From Pyrinomonadaceae bacterium (GTDB lineage: Bacteria; Acidobacteriota; Blastocatellia; Pyrinomonadales; Pyrinomonadaceae), in contig JAVEDE010000078.1 of assembly GCA_030841105.1 (NCBI GenBank), forward strand, positions 1 through 64,000: DNA of 64,000 nucleotides, written 5' to 3'. Positions 9,380 to 17,494 of this stretch are shown here, in pieces. The notes beneath the pieces were generated by a model. The model worked only from the letters and a program-made list of their open reading frames with translations. It did not search any database and was not told where the DNA came from. The translations under genes and the position numbers were made by a program. Positions within the stretch are counted from its first letter, which is position 1. The number at the start of each line of letters is the position of its first letter.

Positions 9380-11158
9380 ATGTTGGCAGCGAATCTCAAA
9401 CAACTTTTCAACACCTTCCGCCTGACGATTCTAATTTTCGCCGCAGTGTTGGCAATCGCTTTACCTGCGGCGGCGCAGGATGATAAACAAGCCGAAAAAC
9501 AGCGCAAAGAAGAGCAAAAGAAACAGGAAAAAGCTGCTAAACAGGAAGAAAAAGCCGCGAAGATAGACGCGAAAAACGAACGTCTCTATCAAGAGATCAA
9601 GTCGTATTCGCGGAACAAGTACAACACCGATCCGGTTTTTAAAGATGCAGTTGATAATCGCTACCGCGACATCCGGCGCAGTCATATCGAATCCGCCTAC
9701 AGCATCAACATGCGTCCCTCAAACTCCAAACTCGTCAACCGCGATGGCGAAAAGCTGGTTTTTGAAGACACGCTCTACGACAACCCTCTGGCGCAGGATT
9801 ACATCAACCGCGTCGGGCAGTCGCTCGTTCCCGCCAGCTCGAAAAACTTGTACGCCTTCCGCATCCTGCAAAACCCCGTTCCCGAAGCGCGTTCGATGTC
9901 CACGGGCACGGTTTACATCTCGACTGGCTATCTCGCCGCCGTTGATAATGAAGCACAGCTTGCCTATATTCTGGGTCACGAAATCTCCCACGTGGAAAAG
10001 GAACACTGGTTTGAAGACGCGCTGGTTTCGCTCGGCGCGCAGGCTTATCAAGAATCCAAAGCCCGCAAAGCCGCCATCATCGGCAGCATCGTCGGCGGCG
10101 TCATCGGCGGCATCGCGGGCGGCGGCGACGGCGCGGTGAACGGCGCATATCTGGCTATCGCGCTCGCCCCGACCGTCAGCAAACTTTTCTCGCCCGGCAT
10201 CGTCAATTGGGAAAAAGCGCAGGAAGACGAAGCCGACATCGAGTCTATGCGTTACATGTTCAACCGCAATTACGACGTTCGCGAAGTCCCGAAATTTTAC
10301 GAACGAATGGCGACGATGACCGCCGACCCGCGCACGCAAACCGGCTTTATCGCCGCCCCCGACCGTGTCAAAGAACGGCTCGCGGCTTATGGCTCGGCTT
10401 CGGCGCAGTTCATCAAAAACGGCGCGCTTGCCGGTTCGATTGATGTGGCGCAAAACCGCAAAGCCTTCACCGGCGGAGGTGACAAAGGCAAAAATCTGGC
10501 GGTGACCGGCGCACGCGGCATCGCACGCATGCTGAACGAAACGCTCGCGCCTGACATTCAGAAGAAACTCGATGCGGGCGAACTCATCGCCGGTGAGCCG
10601 GAGTTCTCCAACGTCATGGCTCTCATCAAACGCGACAACGGAATCCGCGCGTTTCAGTTTGATATGTTCCAGATGGCTCGCACCAATTTGGAAGATTCAA
10701 TCGCCAACCGCAGCACCGATCCGTCGGCTTACTATTATTACGGCAAGGTCTTGAAACAAACCGCACGCAATCCGACGGAAGTTTCCAAGGCTCTGGAAAA
10801 TCTGTCGCAAGCCGTCGCGCTCGACCAACGCCAAACCATCGCCGAGCCATATCTCTACCGCGCCATGTTGCGCCTGACCGAACGCAACCCAAACGAGATC
10901 AACTCGATCATCAACGATCTCAAAACCTACGTGACGATCTACCAACGCGAAAACGCCGGAACGCTGCCGCCGAACATGGAGTTTATTTACGACTTCATGC
11001 AAGACATGGGCGCGACCACTTACCGCGCCTCTCCGGCGATGAACGTCGCGACCAAAGACATTGACCCGATTCGCGTCGCGGGCGGCAATGCGCAACCCGC
11101 CGCGCAAAACGTAGCGCAACCCGCTGCAAGTCCGGCGAGACCGCGCGGGAAACAGTGA
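9380..11158 (+). CDS. Exported M48-family metalloprotease with C-terminal helical repeats
   Basis: A 592-residue protein with the ribosome site aggaga upstream. A signal peptide (1-32, ending PAAAQ) is followed by a Lys/Glu-rich coiled-coil segment (35-65). The zinc site is HEISH at 200-204, with the third ligand in the EDEAD segment at 282-286, the M48 pattern. A Gly-rich hydrophobic stretch lies at 232-265. From about 430 the chain is helical with TPR-like units (YYYYGKVLKQTARNPTEVSKALENL). This is the arrangement of BepA-like periplasmic proteases, which act in outer-membrane protein quality control. That role is inference from family. It sits 77 bases ahead of an exported caspase-fold gene on the same strand, so the two may work in the same compartment. 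Confidence 0.88.
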   Translation: MLAANLKQLFNTFRLTILIFAAVLAIALPAAAQDDKQAEKQRKEEQKKQEKAAKQEEKAAKIDAKNERLYQEIKSYSRNKYNTDPVFKDAVDNRYRDIRRSHIESAYSINMRPSNSKLVNRDGEKLVFEDTLYDNPLAQDYINRVGQSLVPASSKNLYAFRILQNPVPEARSMSTGTVYISTGYLAAVDNEAQLAYILGHEISHVEKEHWFEDALVSLGAQAYQESKARKAAIIGSIVGGVIGGIAGGGDGAVNGAYLAIALAPTVSKLFSPGIVNWEKAQEDEADIESMRYMFNRNYDVREVPKFYERMATMTADPRTQTGFIAAPDRVKERLAAYGSASAQFIKNGALAGSIDVAQNRKAFTGGGDKGKNLAVTGARGIARMLNETLAPDIQKKLDAGELIAGEPEFSNVMALIKRDNGIRAFQFDMFQMARTNLEDSIANRSTDPSAYYYYGKVLKQTARNPTEVSKALENLSQAVALDQRQTIAEPYLYRAMLRLTERNPNEINSIINDLKTYVTIYQRENAGTLPPNMEFIYDFMQDMGATTYRASPAMNVATKDIDPIRVAGGNAQPAAQNVAQPAASPARPRGKQ

Positions 11159-11166
11159 AACAACGG

Positions 11167-11215
11167 ATGAGGGATGGACGAAAACATCAAGCAATGTCTT
11201 TCATCCATCCCTCAT
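11167..11215. repeat. Intergenic inverted repeat between the two protease genes
   Basis: Perfect 12-bp arms (atgagggatgga / tccatccctcat) are separated by 25 bases in the 76-base gap between the M48 and caspase genes. No T-run follows. The short-word style resembles the other intergenic repeats further right. Confidence 0.7.
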
Positions 11216-11234
11216 ACTTCATCCCACAAATCCG

Positions 11235-12557
11235 ATGTGTCATAACATAACTAAAATTTTCGCGCTGTCGGCGTTGATGTTGATTTCGACGGCGGCGTTC
11301 GGGCAAGACCGGACTCCGTTTGCGCTCGAACTGCCCGAACTAAACACGGGGCAGCTTCGCAAAGTCAGTAATTATATCGCCCGCACGGATGTCAACATCG
11401 TCAAATTCTGGATCGCAGACCCGTATGCCGCCATGATGAATTGGAGCGACATCAAAGTAGTCGTCAACACCAAGGCTGCCACGACGGTCTGCCATCAACG
11501 CGCCGCTTCGTCGGGCAAAATGCTGCTCTGCGACTTGAACCGCCTCGTCGGTTTCAAACTCGACGGCAACAAAAACGTCTTTGAGATCGAAGCCAAAACT
11601 AAAGACGGCACACGTTATTTCGCTTCGTTCGTGATGCTGACCGACGCGAAGCAAGTCGCCGGCAAAGACCCTCTGAAATTTTCAGGACGCAAATTCGCCG
11701 TCATCATCGGCGTCTCCGAATACAAAAACAACGACGCGGGCTTGACCGATCTGGCGTTTGCCGACAAAGACGCGGAGGCTCTCTTTCAACTGTTGACGCA
11801 GGGCGGTTTCAACTCGAACGACATCCTGTTCTTGACCAACGAACGCGCCACGCTGAGCGCGGTGCGCGATTCGCTGGCGCGGTTTCTGACCCGTGCGGCT
11901 TCGACGGACATGATTCTGTTTTTTCTCGCCGGACACGGTTCGCCCGACCCTTACGACAAGCGAAATCTATATTATCTGGTTCATGATTCTAAAGTCGCGG
12001 ATTTGAAAAACACCGCGCTGCCGATGATCGAACTGAAACAGATGATTGACCAAAAGCTGCTGGCGAAACGCGCCGTGTTCCTGCTCGACACCTGTCACAG
12101 CGCGGGGGTGAGCGGGACGAAAATCATTCCCAAACCATCCTCCGATGCTGCTGGACAACGCGGACTCCTCCTCAACGATAAGCCCGCCAAACCAAGCGGC
12201 GGCGCAAAACCAACTCAGGCAAGCGACGCGGGTCAACCCGTGTTAGGCGGCAACAACGCCAACGACTTTCTCGCCAAACAGCTTTTCAATCAGGAAGGCC
12301 GCGCCGTTTTGACTTCTTCGGATGTCAACGAAACCTCCGCCGAAAGCACGCTCTGGGGCGGCGGTCACGGCGTCTTCACCTGGGCTTTGCTCGAAGGCTT
12401 GCGCGGTCTGGCTGACACGAACACAGACAAAATCGTCACGGCCGGCGAACTGTTCGATTACGTCAGTAACCGCGTCCGCAAAGAAACAGGTAACAAACAG
12501 AACCCACGCGCCCTGCCCGGACTCAGTTCCGGTCTCGAAGTCTCCGTCATTCGCTAG
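11235..12557 (+). CDS. Exported caspase-fold (C14 / metacaspase-like) protein
   Basis: A 440-residue protein with a signal peptide (1-24, ending AAFGQ). An unassigned N-terminal domain (25-145) contains two Cys (C86, C99). The caspase p20-like domain starts at GRKFAVIIGVSEY (151). The catalytic dyad is H234 in FFLAGHGS and C287 in LLDTCHSAG, both intact. The segment VLTSSDVNETSAES at about 355 matches the later strand of bacterial caspase-like proteins, and the chain ends RVRKETGNKQNPRAL. Such enzymes usually cut after basic or acidic residues; specificity cannot be told here. Export is notable because most bacterial caspase-like effectors are cytosolic. It follows the exported M48 protease with a 76-base gap containing an inverted repeat. 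Confidence 0.9.
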   Translation: MCHNITKIFALSALMLISTAAFGQDRTPFALELPELNTGQLRKVSNYIARTDVNIVKFWIADPYAAMMNWSDIKVVVNTKAATTVCHQRAASSGKMLLCDLNRLVGFKLDGNKNVFEIEAKTKDGTRYFASFVMLTDAKQVAGKDPLKFSGRKFAVIIGVSEYKNNDAGLTDLAFADKDAEALFQLLTQGGFNSNDILFLTNERATLSAVRDSLARFLTRAASTDMILFFLAGHGSPDPYDKRNLYYLVHDSKVADLKNTALPMIELKQMIDQKLLAKRAVFLLDTCHSAGVSGTKIIPKPSSDAAGQRGLLLNDKPAKPSGGAKPTQASDAGQPVLGGNNANDFLAKQLFNQEGRAVLTSSDVNETSAESTLWGGGHGVFTWALLEGLRGLADTNTDKIVTAGELFDYVSNRVRKETGNKQNPRALPGLSSGLEVSVIR

Positions 12558-12614
12558 CGTGATGTGCGGCGCGGCCTTAGAGACGAAGCCCGCGCTGACG
12601 TTAGTGCAATTCAA

Positions 12615-12660
12615 AAGGGCGGCAGCAATGTTGCCGCACGCCCTTCGGAAGTTGGTTTAG
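12615..12660. terminator. Possible bidirectional hairpin between convergent genes
   Basis: A gcggca / tgccgc core within complementary aagggcg / acgccctt flanks lies between the caspase gene and the truncated gene on the other strand. The minus-strand reading ends in CCCTTTTG. The structure is imperfect. Confidence 0.35.
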
Positions 12661-12666
12661 CGGATG

Positions 12667-13047
12667 TCAATTGTTTGAATTGCTTATCGCCGCCTTCCAG
12701 AAGCGGTCGTCGTAGAGACAATTCTCACAGGGCTGGACGAGTTGATTGATGTCGCCGATCGGCGCGGTGAAGCCGTTGAACTCCTGCCGGGGTTCGATGG
12801 TGACGATGAGCGCTTGCTTGTCAATTTTAGCCTTGTGGTTCTCGCCGGTCTGACGGTTGAGCGACGCACTCAACTCGCGTTCGGCAATGTCGTTGGTCAC
12901 GCCCAACTCGGCGGCGACGTAGCCGATGACGAGCGCGCGGTTACGCAGGCGACGCGCAAACTCACCGCCGTCAATCATCGCGCGCAGGAAGTGTGTAATC
13001 GTGTCTGGATGACTGGCCGAATAGTCTTGCCGGACGGCGAAGCTGCT
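12667..13047 (-). pseudogene. 5'-truncated ABC transporter substrate-binding protein (NMT1/THI5-like) remnant
   Basis: The frame is open from just after an in-frame TAG at 13048-13050 to a stop at 12667, about 126 codons. The reading SFAVRQDYSASHPDTITHFL then RAMIDGGEFARRLRNRA matches the late part of periplasmic binding proteins for nitrate, taurine or riboflavin-precursor transport, where xxYxxxHPDTVxxFLRA is followed by an N-x-A segment. The end (INQLVQPCENCLYDDRFWKAA) matches the usual final helix of that family. The N-terminal two thirds and signal peptide are missing. It lies immediately outside the left attachment site, so an earlier insertion or deletion at this tRNA locus probably removed the rest. 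The first usable ATG is at 12978, but expression is doubtful. Confidence 0.6.
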
Positions 13048-13111
13048 CTAAGGCTGCAACCCTGTACTAAGCAATAGATGTAAGCTTAGCAGGTGGCACA
13101 CTATAGGCACA

Positions 13112-13145
13112 CAAAGCAGAAACGGGCAGCCGAGGGGCTGCCCGT
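13112..13145 (-). terminator. Former tRNA-Phe terminator at the left junction
   Basis: On the minus strand the stem cgggcagcc / ggctgcccg is followed by a T-rich run (GTTTCTGCTTT). It lies 15 bases beyond the tRNA 3' fragment, the same placement as the terminator beyond the intact tRNA at the other end. It is probably the original chromosomal terminator. Confidence 0.65.
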
Positions 13146-13159
13146 AACTTATTGCGTTG

Positions 13160-13209
13160 ATTGATGGCCAGGGACGGAGTCGAACCGCCGACACCCTGAT
13201 TTTCAGTCA
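13160..13209 (-). repeat. Left attachment site: 50-bp direct repeat with tRNA-Phe 3' fragment
   Basis: These 50 bases are identical to 36429-36478. They correspond to nucleotides 29-73 of tRNA-Phe (anticodon arm onwards) plus 5 bases beyond. The tRNA 5' half is absent here, so this copy is not a functional tRNA. It marks the far end of the integrated element. Confidence 0.95.
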
Positions 13210-13597
13210 CATCGGGCTTGTTTTAACCAACACGATTCAGCCGCCCTGAGTACACTTTTAGAGGTTTTACCTCCCTTTTGACACCTTTATAATTAACTGA
13301 GATAGATTGAGACAGATACGGTCAGCACAGTTGTTACACTAATTGTTACACCAGCCATTGGGGATTACATTGAAAAAGCGACGTCTGGTAGCCCTTAGAC
13401 AAAAGGTGGCATCAAGATTTATTGCTTGCTTTTTTAACTGTACCCAGATCGGGTATTTTCGATGAAATGGCCTCAATCAACGTCCGCCCTTGAGGATGCG
13501 CAGTTAGGTCGAACGGAAGTATCTTTCTTCGCTCTCATACAGGTTTTTTTTTACAAAAAAGGACGTGAGACTAACTGAGCTTTCGAGGTAAAGCGTT
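13210..13597. other. Left terminal non-coding region of the element
   Basis: No credible gene is visible over nearly 400 bases. The notable contents are a pair of GTTACAC motifs (13333-13351) and a T-rich stretch near 13545. A minus-strand promoter at 13601-13629 points into this region, so an untranslated transcript is possible. Confidence 0.5.
13333..13351 (+). promoter_or_regulatory. Putative integrase arm-type sites, left end
   Basis: Two direct GTTACAC heptamers start 12 bases apart (13333 and 13345), 124 bases inside the left attachment site. A very similar pair lies inside the right attachment site at 36363-36380. Paired short direct repeats near both ends are the expected form of integrase arm sites; binding is inferred. 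Confidence 0.5.
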
Positions 13598-13688
13598 GGG
13601 AAGATATAAGGGCGCGGGGTGAGTGTCAATAAAAAAGGCGACGCCCGATCAAAAGCGTCGCGCCTTCTATCTGGACGCGAAAGCCGGA
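13598..13688 (-). repeat. Promoter/terminator cassette, copy A
   Basis: A 91-base segment closely similar to 15556-15650. On the minus strand it holds a terminator for the upstream gene (stem ggcgacgc with gcgtcgcgcc at 13637-13664, followed by T6 at 13636-13631) and then a promoter-like TTGACA (13629-13624), 17-base spacer, TATCTT (13606-13601). Confidence 0.75.
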
Positions 13689-13728
13689 GGGGAGTGTAGT
13701 TAAGCGTGCGCCTCCTAGTTAGCGAATT

Positions 13729-14454
13729 TTAACTTGCTCTCTTTATTTCTTCCTGCATTTCATTTATTAGCTGTTTCAACAACTCATCTATTCTCTTTCT
13801 TCTATTAGTGATTCCCTTAATATGATCATCAAATTTCTTTGAGTCATACAAAATATTCACATCACGCTTATAGTCGCTGTAAAAGAGCTTCACAGATAGT
13901 TCTGCGCCAGTATTATACCCGCTGATTTCCTCAAGTAAGGGTTGTATCCGTGGGCTGCTGAAATATATGTTTATCTTTTGCTCTGTAATTTGAAAGTTGT
14001 AACGCAGCTTGCCATTTACCAGCTTCCAAGCATCGAATTTCTCTTCAAAATCTTGAGGGCTACTTACTTTCTCGGAAATCAAAAGTGCCTCAACTGCGAG
14101 ATTATCTAGGGCTGCTTGGTTTTCAGTTATTCCTTTTGTCGCCTCTTCAATTAAGCCATACTTTAAGTCCTGCGCCTTTTGTTGGCTTAGCCGTGTCTGT
14201 TGTCTATTCCATTCTCTACTCTGCCAACTTGTCGTAAGCCAACTGCCGACAATGCCTGTTAAAGCAAACCCAAGAATGAGTAGAAAGGTTGGATGTTGTA
14301 TGATCTTAGTAAATCTGCCTTCAACCTTTAGTGCTTTAACGATCTCAGCCTTGAAAGACTCATCCTTCATCAGTTCAAGAATGTCATTTTTTACCTTCTC
14401 CTTATTGTCCTCTCCCCTTTCTGTGTCGTCTGTAACTGTCTGGCTATGGCTCAT
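13729..14454 (-). CDS. Membrane-anchored coiled-coil protein downstream of TIR gene
   Basis: A 241-residue protein of unknown family. An acidic N-terminus (1-45) is followed by one membrane segment at about 54-72 (HPTFLLILGFALTGIVGSWL). A long Gln/Glu/Lys-rich helical region (75-241) follows, with a small mixed domain at about 125-200, and the chain ends in a basic coiled coil. No catalytic motif is visible. The start lies 39 bases after the stop of a pentapeptide-TIR gene, and a strong terminator follows, so the two genes form one transcription unit. Composition is more AT-rich than the flanking chromosome, in line with transfer. A membrane-located partner of the TIR protein is a guess from position alone. 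Confidence 0.75.
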   Translation of the reverse strand: MSHSQTVTDDTERGEDNKEKVKNDILELMKDESFKAEIVKALKVEGRFTKIIQHPTFLLILGFALTGIVGSWLTTSWQSREWNRQQTRLSQQKAQDLKYGLIEEATKGITENQAALDNLAVEALLISEKVSSPQDFEEKFDAWKLVNGKLRYNFQITEQKINIYFSSPRIQPLLEEISGYNTGAELSVKLFYSDYKRDVNILYDSKKFDDHIKGITNRRKRIDELLKQLINEMQEEIKRAS

Positions 14455-14493
14455 TTCTTCCCACCCTTCTTACTCGCCTTTGGACTCTCAGCT

Positions 14494-15519
14494 TTAGCCT
14501 TCGGCGGCCTGCTTATCTTCGGCTTTCAAATCACGAAGCAACCTGTCAAACGCTTTCTCGAAAGCATCGTGATCTTTCCAGTCCGAGAAATCAGGGATGT
14601 AATACTCGCGCACCTCTTTAGCTAAATCCCTGCCAGTATCGGCATCGAAGCGATTCCACGTTTTAACTTTATCGAAATCTACGATAGTAATCGGGAACAG
14701 TTTACGCCGCTTCTCTTTAATCTCCGTCTCCCGCGCTTTCTGAATCTCAGTTGTCACCCATTCGCTTTGCATACTACGTTCCGACAAGATCAGTAATAAT
14801 CTGTCGTGAAATTGAATGGCTCGCTCTATCTGCTCATGTAGCTTCTGTCCGCCTTTTATATCCTCAGGGGCAAACCATACTCGCAAATTCTCGTCTCTCA
14901 TGCGCGAATAGAGTCGCCTTGCGAACTCTTCATCCTTCGTGCTGTAGCTGATGAAGCATGAGTAGAATTGAATTGGATTTCGCGCTGTTAGTATTGACGA
15001 GAGATAAACGATTAGTTCTGCTGGTACACCACAGCCTTCTAAGAACGATCTTGGTATCTTCCCTTCTGATTTAAATAAAGTTTCTGTGCTTATATAGGAT
15101 GGGGCGGTATGGCGAATCGTATCAAGCCCGTTCGCAAGGTTTAGATAATTATCACCGAAGTTTATCTTCGCTATCGTAGCGCCGGTAAAATTGGTGTTGT
15201 CTATTGCTGCCCCCGAAAAATCCACAGTAAATAGTACCGCCTTGCTGAAATTTGCACCTTCAAGTCTTGCTCCATATAGATTGGCATTAGCAATTGTTAC
15301 GCCCGTTAAGTCTGCATTACTTAGGTCGGTGTGTGAAAAATCAACTCCCTGAACGGCCAGTACCGTCTGATCATTTTCTAACGGATAGTCTGCGTATAGG
15401 TCTAGGCCAATGAGTTGTGCATTGCTCAGATCAGGGGTAGTCATAAAATTGCTTACCCTCCACACATTCCAGACCCTCACCCCCTGCTTCAAAATCTCAA
15501 GATGTTCAGGATTAGCCAT
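14494..15519 (-). CDS. Pentapeptide-repeat TIR-domain protein (copy 1)
   Basis: A 341-residue protein. Residues 1-20 (start MANPEHLEILKQGV) are nearly identical to copy 2 at 17495-18388. Residues 28-125 hold pentapeptide repeats of A(D/N)LxG type, partly degenerate. A linker with YISTETLFKSEGKIPRSFL leads to a TIR domain (about 185-325): FYSCFISYSTKDEEFA (box 1), VWFAPEDIKGG (box 2) and SEWVTTE, where W254 and E258 form the W-x3-E pattern that places the catalytic glutamate in NADase TIRs. TIR domains of this kind degrade NAD+ or make signalling nucleotides in antiviral systems; activity here is inferred. The gene has its own promoter 40-70 bases upstream. Its start region (accggagcgcgcccgcaatg) is conserved with copy 2. 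Confidence 0.9.
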   Translation of the reverse strand: MANPEHLEILKQGVRVWNVWRVSNFMTTPDLSNAQLIGLDLYADYPLENDQTVLAVQGVDFSHTDLSNADLTGVTIANANLYGARLEGANFSKAVLFTVDFSGAAIDNTNFTGATIAKINFGDNYLNLANGLDTIRHTAPSYISTETLFKSEGKIPRSFLEGCGVPAELIVYLSSILTARNPIQFYSCFISYSTKDEEFARRLYSRMRDENLRVWFAPEDIKGGQKLHEQIERAIQFHDRLLLILSERSMQSEWVTTEIQKARETEIKEKRRKLFPITIVDFDKVKTWNRFDADTGRDLAKEVREYYIPDFSDWKDHDAFEKAFDRLLRDLKAEDKQAAEG

Positions 15520-15555
15520 TGCGGGCGCGCTCCGGTGAGGACTGGATGAATCGCG

Positions 15556-15650
15556 GGGAAGATATAAGGGCGCGGGGCAAGTGTCAATAAAAATGAGCGA
15601 CGCCTGATCAAAAGCGTCGCCCCTGTTTCTATGTGGACACGAAAGCCGGA
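15556..15650 (-). repeat. Promoter/terminator cassette, copy B
   Basis: A 95-base segment closely similar to copy A. On the minus strand it ends the operon 16504-15658 (stem GCGACGC / GCGTCGC at 15597-15620, then TCATTTTT). It then supplies TTGACA (15587-15582), a 17-base spacer and TATCTT (15564-15559), which would start transcription of TIR copy 1 at about 15552. Confidence 0.8.
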
Positions 15651-15657
15651 TGCGATC

Positions 15658-15819
15658 TCACGAGCGGACAATCAGATCGCGCCCGATCTGACTCTTGCAC
15701 CCTCCGCACGCCGTGAAGCCTTTTGCCCTCATCTTGTCGCGGTCTGCTTTGAGTTTGAATCCGCAGGCGCAGAGTAAGAGGATGATGTTGCCTGCGCTAC
15801 CTAGATATTGAGCTTTCAT
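15658..15819 (-). CDS. 53-residue protein with CxC and CxxC pairs
   Basis: A small frame beginning MKAQYLGSAGNIILLLCACG, with Cys pairs C17-x-C19 and C38-x2-C41 (FTACGGCKSQIG), the spacing of a compact zinc ribbon. The ATG lies 4 bases after the stop of the preceding gene (15824), as expected for translational coupling, and the operon terminator follows within 40 bases. It is too short to assign; Com-like zinc fingers of phages have a similar look. The regular Cys placement and coupled start are the reasons for calling it. Confidence 0.6.
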   Translation of the reverse strand: MKAQYLGSAGNIILLLCACGFKLKADRDKMRAKGFTACGGCKSQIGRDLIVRS

Positions 15820-15823
15820 GTAC

Positions 15824-16504
15824 TTACACTTTTTGTTTAGCGTATAAGTCCCAATACAACTCAGTCAGCATAAATCTATCTTCGGATTCGTGATTTATCT
15901 GTATCACCCAGCCTTTTTCTACATATCTCGTAACAATAGTATGTATAAAACTAGAAGCGACCTCTGGATAAGTTTCCTTAACATGATCCACTATCTGACG
16001 AAACGTAACCCCTCTATGTTTATTCCGTCCCCCCATACTAGACAATATTGAGTAATGTAAGAAGCTTAGTGGCAGGGCAGGTATAGGTTCGGTTGTGACG
16101 GCGGAATCGCGCGCATTATCAACCTTCTCTTGAATTAAGTTGATCTGACTATCAACGATCTCGGACAACCGCTTACGCTCGGCTTCCCCGGCCGCCCCTA
16201 TTTGCCCAACCGTCTCTTCAATGAGTTTATTTTTAGTCTGCTCTATCTGCGCGCTCAACTCTTCAAAGTTTTCGGATACGATCATTCGCTTTCCAATCGC
16301 GGCATCCAGCGTCTTATCGAACATGCCGCCAACTTGGGTCTGAATGAAATCCGTTTTCTCCGAGAGTTTCGTCAGGGCGTCGTTAGCCTTGTTCTGTAGC
16401 TCAACGCCGTCACGGTAGAACTTTAACGAAGCGAAGAACCCGACGACCGTGATGACGAGAGATACGATGGATAGGATGATCGCAAGAATATCAATAGCGT
16501 CCAT
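15824..16504 (-). CDS. Membrane-anchored coiled-coil protein with C-terminal winged-helix-like region
   Basis: A 226-residue protein. Residues 4-27 form one membrane helix right at the N-terminus (IDILAIILSIVSLVITVVGF). Residues 30-135 are a long coiled coil (QNKANDALTKLSEK, AEIEQTKNKL type heptads). Residues 145-226 form a small alpha/beta region with VTFRQIVDHVKETYPEVASSFIHTIVTRYVEKGWV, which has the spacing of a winged helix. No enzyme motif is seen. A TTGACA-like box at 16595-16590 in a third partial copy of the promoter cassette could start transcription upstream. The next gene (Cys-rich 53 residues) starts 4 bases after its stop. Confidence 0.75.
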   Translation of the reverse strand: MDAIDILAIILSIVSLVITVVGFFASLKFYRDGVELQNKANDALTKLSEKTDFIQTQVGGMFDKTLDAAIGKRMIVSENFEELSAQIEQTKNKLIEETVGQIGAAGEAERKRLSEIVDSQINLIQEKVDNARDSAVTTEPIPALPLSFLHYSILSSMGGRNKHRGVTFRQIVDHVKETYPEVASSFIHTIVTRYVEKGWVIQINHESEDRFMLTELYWDLYAKQKV

Positions 16505-16598
16505 TATAGTTAACTACCTTTCAAGTGAGCGTGGGACAAATTGAGACTTAGAAGTTAAGTGTAGGGAGGCCATAAGGGCAGAAAGTGATTGTCAATAG

Positions 16599-17423
16599 TT
16601 AGGTGCGAGGTCTTTGAGCATGGCGCGCAAACATGGTTTCAAAATCGGTCATAACGTCGAACTTAAAACCAAGAGCAAATCCTAGACTAAGAACTAAATC
16701 ACTAAAGAATTCGCCAGCCGCTTCCAACTGTTCGTAAGTATCAAAAGCCGGTTGTTCTTGATGGACTATCGAATTTCGCTTTTCATAGTAACTACGTAGC
16801 AATTTTAAGCTCTCTGGATATTTTTGTTGTGTCTGTGCTCGATGGAACTTGAATCTGAGGGCATCGTCAACGTTTACACCTAGCTTTCTTAAAACGTCCA
16901 ACCTCTCTGTGATGCTTTTATAATCAAATCTCTTTATTACTCGACTTTGAATTCTCTCAAAGATGGCTGAGTAATCTGCCAAATCAATTATTTGCATAAT
17001 CGTTATGTCTTTATCGTCGGCCATGCTTTTGAGGTACTGTGGATACTTATTAGTAATAGTTGTTAAGGACTCAGAAAAGAACCCATCGAAGACTGTGATG
17101 ATCATTACTAAAGCTTGGTTATAGAGAATGGGCAAATATTCACTGACCTCTTGCCGTGTGAAATCTTCCATTCCTGATAGATATTGTCTTCTTAATGCTT
17201 CAACTTCAACATTTGTCTTCCCGGCAGTGGAAGCAGGGAGGAACTGCTCGACCATTTCATCTACTCCCTGCATTCGATGGCTTACAATTCGCTCCCCTAA
17301 ACCTCCATACTCAAAGAAGTTTTTGAAGTGAAGTGGGATTAGAGCGTATTTAAATATTCTCTGTGAGCACTTCAGAGCTATGAGTAGCCGTGCCGCTTTT
17401 GCCTCTTCTGCTGGTCTGCTCAT
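16599..17423 (-). CDS. HEPN-motif protein, candidate RNase effector
   Basis: A 274-residue, mostly helical protein. The central feature is RNSIVH at 216-221, the R-x4-H motif of HEPN ribonucleases, set in the usual context of a long helix (SLKLLRSYYEKRNSIVH) after an FD-type N-terminal helix (ALVMIITVFDGFFSESL at about 104-120). The remainder has no recognised domain. HEPN proteins cut RNA in toxin-antitoxin, abortive-infection and CRISPR settings; that activity is inferred here. The gene starts just after pentapeptide-TIR copy 2 in the same transcript. The intergenic sequence before its ATG matches that before the membrane-protein gene downstream of TIR copy 1, so the two TIR genes carry different partners behind a shared junction. 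Confidence 0.75.
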   Translation of the reverse strand: MSRPAEEAKAARLLIALKCSQRIFKYALIPLHFKNFFEYGGLGERIVSHRMQGVDEMVEQFLPASTAGKTNVEVEALRRQYLSGMEDFTRQEVSEYLPILYNQALVMIITVFDGFFSESLTTITNKYPQYLKSMADDKDITIMQIIDLADYSAIFERIQSRVIKRFDYKSITERLDVLRKLGVNVDDALRFKFHRAQTQQKYPESLKLLRSYYEKRNSIVHQEQPAFDTYEQLEAAGEFFSDLVLSLGFALGFKFDVMTDFETMFARHAQRPRT

Positions 17424-17494
17424 TTCTTAATACCTTTCCTGCTCACCTTTGGACTCTCAGTTTTACCCTTCGGCGGCCTGCTTACCTGCGGCTT

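Noticed and set aside
13166..13209. Second tRNA gene at the left junction
   Set aside because: Only the anticodon arm to 3' end is present; the sequence beyond 13209 cannot form the D arm or acceptor 5' strand.
13261..13300. Promoter TTGACA...TATAAT near 13280
   Set aside because: The two boxes are only about four bases apart, so they cannot serve one polymerase.
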